Assembly (NCBI RefSeq): GCF_000763375.1
Contig: NZ_JPSY01000001.1
Location: forward strand, 1,178,001 to 1,242,000
DNA length: 64,000 bases
Origin: Microbacterium profundi
GTDB taxonomy: Bacteria; Actinomycetota; Actinomycetes; Actinomycetales; Microbacteriaceae
Reading direction: 5' to 3'
Positions 43,708 through 51,627 of this stretch are shown piece after piece. The notes under the pieces were generated by a model. The model saw nothing but the letters and a program-made list of their open reading frames with translations, ran no database searches and was not told the DNA's origin. Made by a program: the position numbers and the translations under genes. The first letter of the stretch is position 1. Every line of letters starts with the position of its first letter.

Positions 43708-44033
43708 GGCGTAGTTCCGGGGCGGTTGATCGTCGTGCGCCGCGCCGTCACCCGACTCTTCGGCGACAGGGTCTCCCCCGCCACCTTCTGGTTCGAGGCC
43801 TCCACGATGCGAGGCTCGATGAGGTCATTGGGCGTGCATCCCAGGATGTCGCACAGTGCGATGAGTATCGACATGCTCAGCCGTTGAGGATGTCCGGTGA
43901 CGAGTCGGTAGGTCTGCTCCCGGGAGAGCGAGACACCGCGCTCAGCGAGGCGTGGCTGCAGATCCGTCGTAGCAAACATGCCCTGCTCGGCCATCTTGGC
44001 GCGCAGGTGCCAGACGTAGTCCATTTCCTTCAT
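43704..44033 (-). CDS. XRE-family (Cro/C1-type) helix-turn-helix protein
   Basis: A 109-residue protein: FATTDLQPRLAERGVSLSRE, QTYRLVTG, then ISILIALCDILGCTPNDLIE (printed here as MSILIALCDILGCTPNDLIE), an HTH_26/XRE fold. It probably represses its own small operon or the recombinase genes. It starts in a four-base overlap with the truncated integrase (ATGA) and ends in a four-base overlap with the zinc-ribbon gene, so the three were one cassette. Confidence 0.85.
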   Translation of the reverse strand: MKEMDYVWHLRAKMAEQGMFATTDLQPRLAERGVSLSREQTYRLVTGHPQRLSMSILIALCDILGCTPNDLIEPRIVEASNQKVAGETLSPKSRVTARRTTINRPGTTP

Positions 44034-44148
44034 CGCGGTTCCTCCTGAAGGTCGAGGCCGTACCGCGTGTGGATGGCCTGGGTGAGTAGACGATTCCGAT
44101 ACTCATTGGAAACGCCCACATAGATCGCGGTTGTCGATGAGAGGGCTT
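44030..44148 (-). pseudogene. C-terminal tail of a tyrosine recombinase, cut by IS256
   Basis: Reading down from the IS256 left end, the frame gives LSSTTAIYVGVSNEYRNRLL, then TQAIHTRYGLDLQEEPR and a stop at 44030. STTxIYxxVS is the end of XerC/D-like integrases, with the catalytic Tyr in AIYVGVS. About 40 residues remain; the rest is lost beyond the IS256 insertion. It overlaps the XRE start by four bases. Confidence 0.7.
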
Positions 44149-45593
44149 GTCAAGTTTTCTGTGTAAGCGGTTCGGAATTGGTGGTCAGAGGTAGGGGTTG
44201 ATTCGCTCGGGGTAAGCCAGGGCGAGTTGCTCAAGGGCTTGTTTCCAGTTCGTCGTGACGTTGCCCTCGATGAGTCGGCCGCTGGCTTTGCGCTTGCTCG
44301 CGGGCAGGCCGCGTTCCTTCTCTCGTTCGCGGGCTCGTTTGTCCTCGATGTCGCAGATCGCGAGCCAGAGCAGCTTGACCGCAGCAGCGTCGTTGGGGAA
44401 ATGGCCACGGTTCTTGGTGATCTTCCGCAGCTGGTAGTTCAGCGATTCAATCGCGTTCGTCGTGTAGATCACCCGCCGCAGCTCGGGCGGGAACGCGAGG
44501 AACGGGGTGAACTTGTCCCAGGCGTCCTGGAACGATTTCACCGCCGACGGGTATCGCTTCCCGAGCTCGGACGCGCTGAACTCCTCGAGCGCCTCGAGGG
44601 CGGTGTCCTCGTTCGCAGCCTGGTAGATCGGTTTCAGCGCGGCGGCGACGGCCTTGCGGTCCTTGTAGTTCACGAACCGCATCGCAGCCCGGATGAGATG
44701 CACGACGCAGGTCTGCACGGTCGCTTCCGGCCACGTCGCCGCGATCGCCTCGGGGAACCCGGTCAGCCCGTCGCAGCAGACGATCAGCACGTCGCGGACG
44801 CCGCGGTTGGCGAGTTCGGCGCACACCGACGCCCAGAACTTCGCACCCTCGGTGGCCTGCACCCAGATCCCCAGGACGTGCTTGATCCCGTCCATGTCGA
44901 CCCCGACAGCGATATGAGCGGCCTTGTTGCGGACATGCCCGCCATCGCGGATCTTCACGATGATCGCGTCCAGATAGATCACCGGATACAGCGACTCGAG
45001 CGGCCTCGTCTGCCAGGCGAGGACCTCGTCGGCGACCTGGTCGGTGATCTTCGAGATCGTCTCATGGCTGAGCTCGGTGCCGATCGTGTTCGCGAGATGG
45101 TGCTGAATGTCGCGGATCGTCATCCCGCCCGCGTAAAGCGAGATGATCATCCCATCCAGCCCGTCCAGCCGCCGCTGCCCCTTCGGGACCAGCATCGGCG
45201 TGAACGACCCGTTCCGGTCGCGCGGGACCGCAAGCTCGATATCACCGATCTCGGTCGACACCGTCTTCGGCGTCGACCCATTGCGGGAGTTCGGATACAG
45301 CGACGCCTCGGCATCGCCGCGGTCGTAGCCGACATGCTCCGTCAGCTCCGCATCCAGCCCCCGCTCCAGCGCCGCCTTCAACATCCCGCCCAGCATCCCG
45401 TGCTCGCCCGTCAAGGGCTCGCCCGCGTCGATCTTCGCGAAGATCTCATCCATCGCTCCCGACGCCTTCAACTGATCAGCAAGCTCCTTCTGCCTCCGAC
45501 GACGCTCCTCGCGCTCCGGGCTGATCGCATCCATAGTCACAGTGTTTCTCCTTCAGGGGGGTGAACCTCACCCCCTTACACAGACCATTTGAC
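44149..45593 (-). mobile_element. IS256-family insertion sequence
   Basis: Inverted ends GTCAAGTTTTCTGTGTAAGC (from 44149) and, reversed at 45593, GTCAAATGGTCTGTGTAAGG, match at 16 of 20 positions. The element encodes one transposase. No 8-9-bp target duplication is visible, so one side may have been rearranged; on the left it cuts an integrase gene. Confidence 0.82.
44185..45540 (-). CDS. IS256-family transposase
   Basis: A 451-residue mutator-type transposase. The DDE residues lie in VIYLDAIIVKIRDGG (first Asp), VLIVCCDGLTGFPEA (second Asp) and YTTNAIESLNYQLRK (Glu), with WP EATVQTCVVHLIR between. The protein is full length and should be active. Numerous long antisense frames across it are shadows. 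Confidence 0.93.
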   Translation of the reverse strand: MTMDAISPEREERRRRQKELADQLKASGAMDEIFAKIDAGEPLTGEHGMLGGMLKAALERGLDAELTEHVGYDRGDAEASLYPNSRNGSTPKTVSTEIGDIELAVPRDRNGSFTPMLVPKGQRRLDGLDGMIISLYAGGMTIRDIQHHLANTIGTELSHETISKITDQVADEVLAWQTRPLESLYPVIYLDAIIVKIRDGGHVRNKAAHIAVGVDMDGIKHVLGIWVQATEGAKFWASVCAELANRGVRDVLIVCCDGLTGFPEAIAATWPEATVQTCVVHLIRAAMRFVNYKDRKAVAAALKPIYQAANEDTALEALEEFSASELGKRYPSAVKSFQDAWDKFTPFLAFPPELRRVIYTTNAIESLNYQLRKITKNRGHFPNDAAAVKLLWLAICDIEDKRAREREKERGLPASKRKASGRLIEGNVTTNWKQALEQLALAYPERINPYL

Positions 45594-45695
45594 GTTGATA
45601 CTGGGAACAGCTGGCGCGGGGCATGACCCACCATTTGACTGGCGGCTCCCTGGGGTCTGCCTTTAGCGTGATCTGTCTGCCGCGCGCCAGTTGAA

Positions 45696-45780
45696 GTGTC
45701 GGTCGGCCGGGCATGACCTCATAGGAGCGTGACCTCGGACCGGTCTCATCAACGTCTTGTCTGCCCTGCCCGGCCGACAC
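45696..45780 (+). ncRNA. Candidate bridge-RNA hairpin of the IS110 element
   Basis: GTGTCGGTCGGCCGGGCA (45696-45713) can pair with TGCCCGGCCGACAC (45767-45780), giving a 14-bp stem with a four-base bulge and a loop of about 53 bases. IS110 elements encode a bridge RNA in this position. The loop contains ATAGGAGC, also found at the element's right end, as expected if a loop pairs with donor DNA. Transcription is not shown by sequence. Confidence 0.5.
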
Positions 45781-45816
45781 TTCCCATTGTGAAACACATT
45801 CGAAGGGAAGTACACG

Positions 45817-47043
45817 ATGCATGCTGGATCGCACGTCGTCGCGGGGGTGGACACGCACAAGGACACCCACTTCGCGGCGGTGATCACCGTCACAGGTCAG
45901 CAAGTGGGGGCTGCCGAGTTCCCCGCCACCGAGTCAGGCTACCGGGCGTTGACCGAGTTCATCACCTGCCACGGGCCGCTGCTGCGCGCGGGGGTCGAGG
46001 GCACCAACGCCTACGGCGCTGGCCTCTCGCGTCACCTTCGCGAGGTCGGCGTGCCGGTCGTGGAGGTGCTGCGTCCGGCTCGGCAGCTGCGGCGGATGCG
46101 CGGCAAGTCTGATCAGATCGACGCCTACGCGGCCGCGCAGATTGCGCTGGCCGACGTGGACACCGTAACCGCGAAGACCAGCGCCGGGACCGTCGAAGCG
46201 ATCCGGGTGACTTTCGCCGCCCGTCGCAGCGCGATTAAGGCCCACTCTGAGGTGATCACTCAGATCAAGTCGTTACTGGTGACCGCTCCGGAGCCTGTCC
46301 GCGCCGAATACCGACACCTGGCCACCGGGCGGCTGATCAGCATGCTGGCGAACTCACGCCCCCGCGTCGGTGACGACGAAGTCGCCGCACGCACCCGCGT
46401 CGCGCTCAAACGGCTCGCGACCCGGTGCCGGCAACTGGACGCCGAGATCGACAGTCACGACACCGATCTCCACGACCTCGTCTCGCAGGTCAACCCTGGC
46501 ATCCTCCAGGTCCACGGCATCGCTGCCACCACGGCTGCGCAACTACTGATCACCGCCGGAGACAACCCCGACCGGATCGGCTCGGAAGCCGCCTTCGCGA
46601 TGCTCTGCGGCGCCGCGCCGATCCCGGCATCATCGGGCAAGACTAGTCGGCACCGCCTCAATCGCGGCGGCGACCGGCACGCCAACTCCGCGCTGCACCA
46701 GATCGCGAAAGTCCGGCTGGGCACCGATCCTGACACGCGCGCCTACGCGGCCAGGCTCACCGCAGCAGGCAAGAGTAAGAAGGACATCCTGCGCTGTCTC
46801 AAACGCGCCATCGCCCGACAGGTGTTCCACCTCATCACCAACCCACCGGTGATCGAACACAGCGACGATCTGCGACCGGCCCGTCAGGCACTCGGGCTCA
46901 CACTCGCGAACGTTGCCGACGCCCTCGGCTGCAGCATCATGAAGATCTCTCAACTCGAACGCGGCACCATCCGCGACGTCCGATTCCTCCGGCACTATCG
47001 TGCCTGGCTCACGGCCACACCCGAGCTCCAACTCGCGGCTTGA
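45817..47043 (+). CDS. IS110-family recombinase with C-terminal helix-turn-helix
   Basis: A 408-residue recombinase. The RuvC-like DEDD residues are in AGVDTHKDTH (Asp), GVEGTNAYG (Glu) and KSDQIDAYA (Asp). The transposase_20 part shows HGIAATTAAQ, CGAAPIPASSGKTSRHRLNR and the Ser used for strand joining. Residues after about 350 (ARQALGLTLANVADALGCSI, MKISQLERG) form an additional XRE-like helix-turn-helix not typical of IS110. It should be active. Confidence 0.9.
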   Translation: MHAGSHVVAGVDTHKDTHFAAVITVTGQQVGAAEFPATESGYRALTEFITCHGPLLRAGVEGTNAYGAGLSRHLREVGVPVVEVLRPARQLRRMRGKSDQIDAYAAAQIALADVDTVTAKTSAGTVEAIRVTFAARRSAIKAHSEVITQIKSLLVTAPEPVRAEYRHLATGRLISMLANSRPRVGDDEVAARTRVALKRLATRCRQLDAEIDSHDTDLHDLVSQVNPGILQVHGIAATTAAQLLITAGDNPDRIGSEAAFAMLCGAAPIPASSGKTSRHRLNRGGDRHANSALHQIAKVRLGTDPDTRAYAARLTAAGKSKKDILRCLKRAIARQVFHLITNPPVIEHSDDLRPARQALGLTLANVADALGCSIMKISQLERGTIRDVRFLRHYRAWLTATPELQLAA

Positions 47044-47066
47044 CAAACAATAGGAGCATCAGGCTC

Positions 47067-47730
47067 GACGCTCTACGCATGGATCTACGCCCCCGAGCAG
47101 AAGCACCGACAGCTCTGGCAGTACCTGCCTCGCGGGCAGCGCAAGCGCCGCCGCCGACAGGGCCGGCGGGTGCATTCCGAGCGGATCAAGTGGCGCACCT
47201 CGATCCACGAGCGCCCCGCCCTGGTCGAGGACCGTATCGAGTTCGGGCACTGGGAATCCGACAGCGTCCTCGGTCTGCGCGGCACCGGTGGGCTGCACAC
47301 CACCGTGGAACGCCGCGCCCGGTACCTGCAGGCCGTGAAGATCCCCGCCATCGCCGCCGCGCCCACCATCGACGCACAGCTGAGCGTGTACTCGCCGCTA
47401 CCCGCCCACGCCGTCCGCTCCGTGACGGCGGACAATGGGTCCGAGTTCGCGTTCCACTACCAACTCGCCGACGCCCTCGCCATCCCGACCTACTTCGCCG
47501 ACCCGTACTCGGCATGGCAGCGGGGCACGAACGAGCACTTCAACGGCCGCATCCGCAAATACCTCCCGAAAGGCACCAGCTTCGAAGACCTCACCCAAAC
47601 AGACCTCGACGAGATCGTCACCGAGATCAACAACCGACCCCGCCGAGTCCTCGGCTGGGCAACCCCCGCCGAGATCTTCAACGAACTATGCTCAAGCCAA
47701 GCCACACCACGTTGCACCTCGAACTAGAAC
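47067..47730 (+). mobile_element. 3' half of the split IS30-family element
   Basis: IS30 sequence begins at GACGCTCTACGC (47067), just after the IS110 right end, and runs to the right end AGAAC at 47730, whose inverted form GTTCTAGTTCGAGGTGCAAC matches the left end at 8523. Length plus the 5' half is about 1.15 kb, a normal IS30 size. Confidence 0.75.
47068..47727 (+). pseudogene. IS30 transposase, C-terminal half
   Basis: The frame reads TLYAWIYAPEQKHRQLWQYL, then RVHSERIKWRTSIHERPALV, with the DDE residues in FGHWESDSVLG, VTADNGSEFAF and WQRGTNEHFNGRIRKYLPKG. It ends FNELCSSQ ATPRCTSN at 47727. The N-terminal helix-turn-helix half is absent here and lies at 8594. Joined, the two give about 360 residues, normal for IS30. 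A start at 47170 exists but would lack DNA binding. Confidence 0.85.
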
Positions 47731-47775
47731 CCGGGCCTCGTGACAGTGTCTCAACCCCGGCGTATCGTCGCCGGT

Positions 47776-48828
47776 ATGAACGACAGCGCATACGGCATCA
47801 TCCCGTCATACCTTCTCGCCCGCCTTGCCGAGTCTGGGCGCTTTCCCCGGGCGGCGGATGCTGCGCGCCAGACCCTGCTCGCCGGGCGTCCGACTTTCCG
47901 CGCCCGCATCGACCTGTCCATCGACGAACAGGGCGATCTCGTCGCCGAACTGTCGGATGCGCCGAACCGCACGATCAGCGACGCGCAGAACACCGAGACG
48001 CTGCCGGGTGTCATCGTGCGCGCCGAAGATGATCCGGCCGTCGACGACGTCAGCGTGAACCAGGCGTTCGACGGACTCGGGGCGACCTTCGAGATGCTGC
48101 TCAGCGCGTTCCGGCGCAACTCCCTCGACGGCAACGGAGCTCCACTGGATGCGTCCGTGCACTACGGCACCGACTACGACAACGCCTTCTGGGACGGCGA
48201 GCGCATGGTCTTCGGCGACGGTGACGGCGAGGTGTTCCGCGGCTTCACCGGTTCGATCACCGTCATCGGCCACGAACTCGCGCACGGCGTCATCCAGCAC
48301 ACGGCGAACCTCGAGTACCAGGGCCAGCCCGGCGCGCTGAACGAGTCGATCGCCGACGTGTTCGGCGCTCTCACCGAGCAGTACGGCGAAGGACAGACCG
48401 CAGACCAGGCGACCTGGCTGATCGGCGCAGGCATCTTCACCGACGAGGTTCAAGGCAAAGCTCTGCGGTCGATGCTCGAACCCGGCACCGCATACGACGA
48501 CGACGAGCTCGGCAAGGATCCGCAGTCGGCGCACATGAGCGACTTCGTGCAGACGACGGAGGACAACGGCGGCGTGCACATCAACTCCGGCATCCCGAAC
48601 CGCGCGTTCGCGCTCACTGCGACGGCTCTCGGCGGCAACGCATGGGAGCGTGCCGGCCTCACCTGGTACAACGCCCTGACCGGCACGCTGGCGAGCACGG
48701 CGAGCTTCCGGGATTTCGCCGATGCCACGATCGCCGCCGCCGTCGACGACGAAGTCGCAACAGCCACTCGCGCAGCATGGACCACCGTGGGAGTCTTGGA
48801 TGATGCGCGACGCAGCCCCTCCGAGTGA
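47776..48828 (+). CDS. Protealysin-like M4 metalloprotease
   Basis: A 350-residue thermolysin-family protease. HELAHGVIQHTANLEYQ (HExxH) near 170 and the third zinc ligand in ALNESIADVFGAL (about 195) are intact, with HINSGIPNRAF later. The N-terminus (MNDSAYGIIPSYLLARLAES) has the short protealysin-type propeptide motif and no signal peptide, so it is probably kept in the cytosol or exported by other means. The start ATG 47776 is preferred to a longer frame. The next gene overlaps it and encodes its inhibitor. Confidence 0.88.
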   Translation: MNDSAYGIIPSYLLARLAESGRFPRAADAARQTLLAGRPTFRARIDLSIDEQGDLVAELSDAPNRTISDAQNTETLPGVIVRAEDDPAVDDVSVNQAFDGLGATFEMLLSAFRRNSLDGNGAPLDASVHYGTDYDNAFWDGERMVFGDGDGEVFRGFTGSITVIGHELAHGVIQHTANLEYQGQPGALNESIADVFGALTEQYGEGQTADQATWLIGAGIFTDEVQGKALRSMLEPGTAYDDDELGKDPQSAHMSDFVQTTEDNGGVHINSGIPNRAFALTATALGGNAWERAGLTWYNALTGTLASTASFRDFADATIAAAVDDEVATATRAAWTTVGVLDDARRSPSE

Positions 48829-49141
48829 CGCAGCCCCTCCGAGTGATCCGGACGCGGAGCCCGGCTTCCGCATCGTCGTGATCCGCACAGGTGGTGTCGC
48901 CGGCATCCGTCGGCGCTGGCATGTAGAACCGCCACGCGACGAGGAGTCGCGCTGGATCGAATTGATCGATCGCTGTCCGTGGGAGGCCCCGGCCCCCACG
49001 CCGCCCGGTGCGGACCGGTATGTCTGGAGCATCCGGGCCCGCACCCCCGAGATGCGACGCGAACGCGATCTGCCGGAGTCGGCGCTCGACGGACCATGGC
49101 GCCAGCTCGTCGATGCCGTGCGCGCCGCTGCGGCAGACTGA
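48800..49141 (+). CDS. Protealysin inhibitor emfourin
   Basis: About 113 residues from ATG 48800 (48803 is equally possible). After a linker of PPSDAAPPSDP, the fold reads FRIVVIRTGGVAGIRRRW near residue 24 and ends GPWRQLVDAVRAA. This matches emfourins, small inhibitors encoded next to protealysin-type M4 proteases. The start lies inside the end of the protease gene, a 26-29-base overlap, implying tight coupling of protease and inhibitor synthesis. Confidence 0.8.
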   Translation: MMRDAAPPSDAAPPSDPDAEPGFRIVVIRTGGVAGIRRRWHVEPPRDEESRWIELIDRCPWEAPAPTPPGADRYVWSIRARTPEMRRERDLPESALDGPWRQLVDAVRAAAAD

Positions 49142-49150
49142 CACGGCCGC

Positions 49151-50236
49151 TCAAGGTGCGGGGCGCGGCTCCAGCATCACTCGGGTGACGGGCAGAGACT
49201 CCGGATGCTCCTGCTGCAGCCACGTCATGATCTTCTCCCGCACGAGGCAGCGCAGATCCCACTGGTCGTCAGAGTTCGCGGCCGAGATCTTGAAGCGCAG
49301 CGTGACATGGCCGCCTTCGGATCCGGTCACGAGCACGTTCGCCGAGCGCCGGTCCCAGGCGTCTGAGGCCTCGATGATCTCCATGAACTTCTCGCGCACA
49401 GCATCCACAGGCACCCGCCAGTCGAGGTCCATGTAGACGGTGCCGAGGATCTTGTCGGATCTGCGCGTCCAGCTCTCAACCGGCTTCGACGTGAAGTACG
49501 TGCAGGGCAGGATGAGTCGCCGCTCGTCCCAGATGTAGACGACCACGTACGACAGGTTGATCTCGCCGATGCGCCCCCACTCCCCCTCGATCACGACGAC
49601 GTCTCCGACACGGATCGCGTCGGTGAAGGCGATCTGCACACCGGCGATGAGGTTGCCGAGCGTCGACTGCGCCGCGAGGCCGGCGATGATGCTGACGACG
49701 CCGGCAGAGGCGAGGATGCTGGTGCCCACAGCCCTGACTTCGGGGAACGAGAACAGCACCGCTCCGATCGCGATGATCGAGATCAGGACGACCACGAGAC
49801 GGTTCAGCACAGTCAACTGGGTCTGGCGCCGTCGCGCCTCAGGGCTGGTCGCGTCGCGCCTGCTGTCGTACTGCATGAGTCGTTCCATGCCGAATGTGAC
49901 GACCGTCGACAGCAGCCATGCGCCGACGAGCACGACGGCGATCAGCAGGACGCGCTGCAGTACCGGCCACCACGACAGCGCAGACGGAGCGGTGACGGCG
50001 CACGTGATCCACACCGCGATCAGGAACGCCAGGATCATCCCCGGCGTGCGGATGCGGCGTTCGAGTTCGCCGATCCAGGCCGAGCGCCCGCGGGCGCGCG
50101 CCGCCACGAACCGTACTCCGATGACGACCACCGCCACGATCGCGACAGCGATGAGCAGGGCGACGATCGTCTCCACCCACGCGGCCCAGTCCAGGTTCGA
50201 ACTGACGGACGCAGTAACGCCGAAGAAAGAAGGCAT
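49151..50236 (-). CDS. MscS-family mechanosensitive ion channel
   Basis: A 361-residue membrane protein. Hydrophobic segments lie near residues 19-48, 72-92, 105-135 and 145-170. The pore helix ILASAGVVSIIAGLAAQSTL runs straight into the MscS beta domain (VGDVVVIEGEWGRIGEINLSY). It releases solutes on osmotic downshock. Its stop lies nine bases from the emfourin stop, convergent. Confidence 0.9.
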   Translation of the reverse strand: MPSFFGVTASVSSNLDWAAWVETIVALLIAVAIVAVVVIGVRFVAARARGRSAWIGELERRIRTPGMILAFLIAVWITCAVTAPSALSWWPVLQRVLLIAVVLVGAWLLSTVVTFGMERLMQYDSRRDATSPEARRRQTQLTVLNRLVVVLISIIAIGAVLFSFPEVRAVGTSILASAGVVSIIAGLAAQSTLGNLIAGVQIAFTDAIRVGDVVVIEGEWGRIGEINLSYVVVYIWDERRLILPCTYFTSKPVESWTRRSDKILGTVYMDLDWRVPVDAVREKFMEIIEASDAWDRRSANVLVTGSEGGHVTLRFKISAANSDDQWDLRCLVREKIMTWLQQEHPESLPVTRVMLEPRPAP

Positions 50237-50310
50237 CGTCCCACCCTAGACAAGGTCGTCGGGCAGTGAGAACCCCCTTGCTTCCGCGGCACCTGCGGCG
50301 CACTCTTTAT

Positions 50311-50360
50311 TCGATGAGGGTGCTGGATTCGATGAGGGTGCTGGATTCGATGAGGGCGCG
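50311..50360. repeat. 18-bp tandem repeat, about 2.7 copies
   Basis: TCGATGAGGGTGCTGGAT occurs at 50311-50328 and 50329-50346, and a partial third copy starts at 50347 (TCGATGAGGGCGCG). It lies 40-90 bases upstream of the VOC gene. It could be a promoter-proximal slip-strand repeat or a regulatory spacer. Confidence 0.85.
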
Positions 50361-50401
50361 CCGCATCAGACAGGTGAACCGTCCGCAGCAAAGGAGCTGT
50401 C

Positions 50402-51304
50402 ATGTCGCAGAAGATCATCCCGAACCTCTGGTTCAACCAGAACGCCGACGAAGCCGGCGCGTTCTACACCGACGTGTTCCCCGGTGCCACGGCGATCATC
50501 GGCGCACGGTACCCCGATGACGTGCCCGACTGGCAGGCGGACTTCAGCGGCAAGACCCTGACGGTCGACCTCGTCATCGACGAATACCTGCTCACGTTGA
50601 TCAATGCCGGAGACGAGTTCCGCCCGAACGCGTCGGTGTCGTTCATGCTGAACTTCGATCCGCTGCGCTTCGACGGCGACCGCAATGCCGCGCGCGCCAG
50701 CCTCGATGAGACCTGGGCGAAGCTGTCCGACGGCGGTGCCGTGCGGATGGAACTCGGCGAGTACCCGTTCAGCCCGCGCTACGGCTGGGTCGAGGATCGC
50801 TATGGCGTGAACTGGCAACTGCTGCTGGCGAACCCCGAGGGAGAGCCGCGACCGTTCCTGATCCCGCAGCTGATGTTCTGCGGCCCGGTGCAGAACAAGG
50901 CGCGCGAGGCGGCGGAGTTCTACACCTCATTGTTCCCGGACGGCGAGGTCGGCTTCATCGCCGAGTACCCGACGCAGACCGGTCCGGCGGATGCCGGCAG
51001 CGTGATGTTCGGCGAGTTCCTGCTTGCCGGGCAGTGGTTCTCGATGATGGATTCGGCCGTCGAGCAGGACGTCACATTCGACTGCGGGGTCTCGCTCGAG
51101 GTGCGCGTCGTCGATCAGACGGAGCTGGACCGCTACTGGGACGCGCTGACCACCGCGCCCGAGGCGGAGGTCTGCGGCTGGCTCGCCGACAAGTACGGCC
51201 TCAGCTGGCAGATCGTTCCGGAGAACATGGGCGAACTCATGCAACGCCCTGGTGCGTACGAGAAGATGATGCAGATGAAGAAGCTCATCATCGCCGACTT
51301 CTGA
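50402..51304 (+). CDS. Double VOC-fold (PhnB-like) protein
   Basis: A 300-residue protein made of two copies of a PhnB/glyoxalase-fold unit, about residues 1-148 and 152-300. Each begins with a segment like IIPNLWFNQNADEAGAFYTD and LIPQLMFCGPVQ..AAEFYTSLF, and ends with WQLLLAN or WQIVPENM. Such proteins are often annotated as 3-demethylubiquinone-9 3-methyltransferase-like or VOC proteins of unknown function. Start ATG 50402 follows AAAGGAGCTGTC. Confidence 0.85.
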   Translation: MSQKIIPNLWFNQNADEAGAFYTDVFPGATAIIGARYPDDVPDWQADFSGKTLTVDLVIDEYLLTLINAGDEFRPNASVSFMLNFDPLRFDGDRNAARASLDETWAKLSDGGAVRMELGEYPFSPRYGWVEDRYGVNWQLLLANPEGEPRPFLIPQLMFCGPVQNKAREAAEFYTSLFPDGEVGFIAEYPTQTGPADAGSVMFGEFLLAGQWFSMMDSAVEQDVTFDCGVSLEVRVVDQTELDRYWDALTTAPEAEVCGWLADKYGLSWQIVPENMGELMQRPGAYEKMMQMKKLIIADF

Positions 51305-51311
51305 GGACCAC

Positions 51312-51527
51312 ATGGGACTTTTCACGCAGAAACCCGACGATCCGGGCCCCTGGGCATCGCTGCCGGGAGAACCGCTGGATCAGGATGCCGTCGACAGGCT
51401 CGACGGCGCGGCCACCGTCGATCCGCTCGAGATCGGATTGGGCGCGCAGACCACGTCGATCGTCTTCCCCGTCGCTCCGGTTCTGGAAGAGGGCGCCGAG
51501 CCGACCGACGCCGAGCCGGCGGACTGA
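51312..51527 (+). CDS. Short acidic protein of unknown function
   Basis: A 71-residue protein, Asp/Glu/Pro-rich (KPDDPGPWASLPGEPLDQDA), with a mostly disordered look and an acidic tail (EEGAEPTDAEPAD). It starts seven bases after the VOC stop, with GAGGA just before ATG, so it may be co-transcribed. No family recognised; possibly a small conserved Microbacteriaceae protein. Confidence 0.6.
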   Translation: MGLFTQKPDDPGPWASLPGEPLDQDAVDRLDGAATVDPLEIGLGAQTTSIVFPVAPVLEEGAEPTDAEPAD

Positions 51528-51541
51528 CCGTCCCCGCGGGA

Positions 51542-51616
51542 CGTTGAGCGAGCACACCCCGCGGGACGTTGAGCGAGCGCCAGCGAGACGAAACGCGTTG
51601 AGCGAGCGGAGCGAGT
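51542..51616. repeat. Three GTTGAGCGAGC-type repeats between genes
   Basis: CGTTGAGCGAGC occurs at 51542-51553, 51567-51578 and 51596-51607; the last continues GGAGCGAGTCGAAACG. This is a dispersed intergenic repeat type that I associate with actinobacterial genomes. It fills the space between the small acidic gene and the convergent FAD-monooxygenase gene, where a terminator function is possible. Confidence 0.75.
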
Positions 51617-51627
51617 CGAAACGATGC

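Larger units (their letters stand above)
45594..47060 (+). mobile_element. IS110-family insertion sequence with 5' non-coding region
   Basis: The element carries a DEDD-type transposase with 223 bases of non-coding sequence upstream, abutting the IS256 right end. IS110 elements lack inverted repeats, so the limits are estimated: the right limit is the point where IS30 sequence resumes. ATAGGAGC occurs both in the 5' region (45721-45728) and just after the coding region (47050-47057). Confidence 0.7.
9022..47066. other. Accessory island inserted within a single IS30 copy (inferred)
   Basis: Everything between the two IS30 halves differs from the flanks: lower G+C by eye, CoA-ester catabolism genes, and fragments of at least five insertion-sequence families plus recombinase remnants. 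Both borders carry GACGCTCYACGC (9010-9021 with C, 47067-47078 with T) in the same IS30 codon phase. The flanking genes (zinc-ribbon SDR on the left, protealysin on the right) look chromosomal. Whether the island came in as one unit, or by stepwise insertions and deletions at IS sequences, cannot be told here. Confidence 0.6.

Noticed and set aside
44227..45564. 445-codon plus-strand frame opposite the IS256 transposase
   Set aside because: High-GC antisense shadow; the minus-strand frame carries all transposase motifs.
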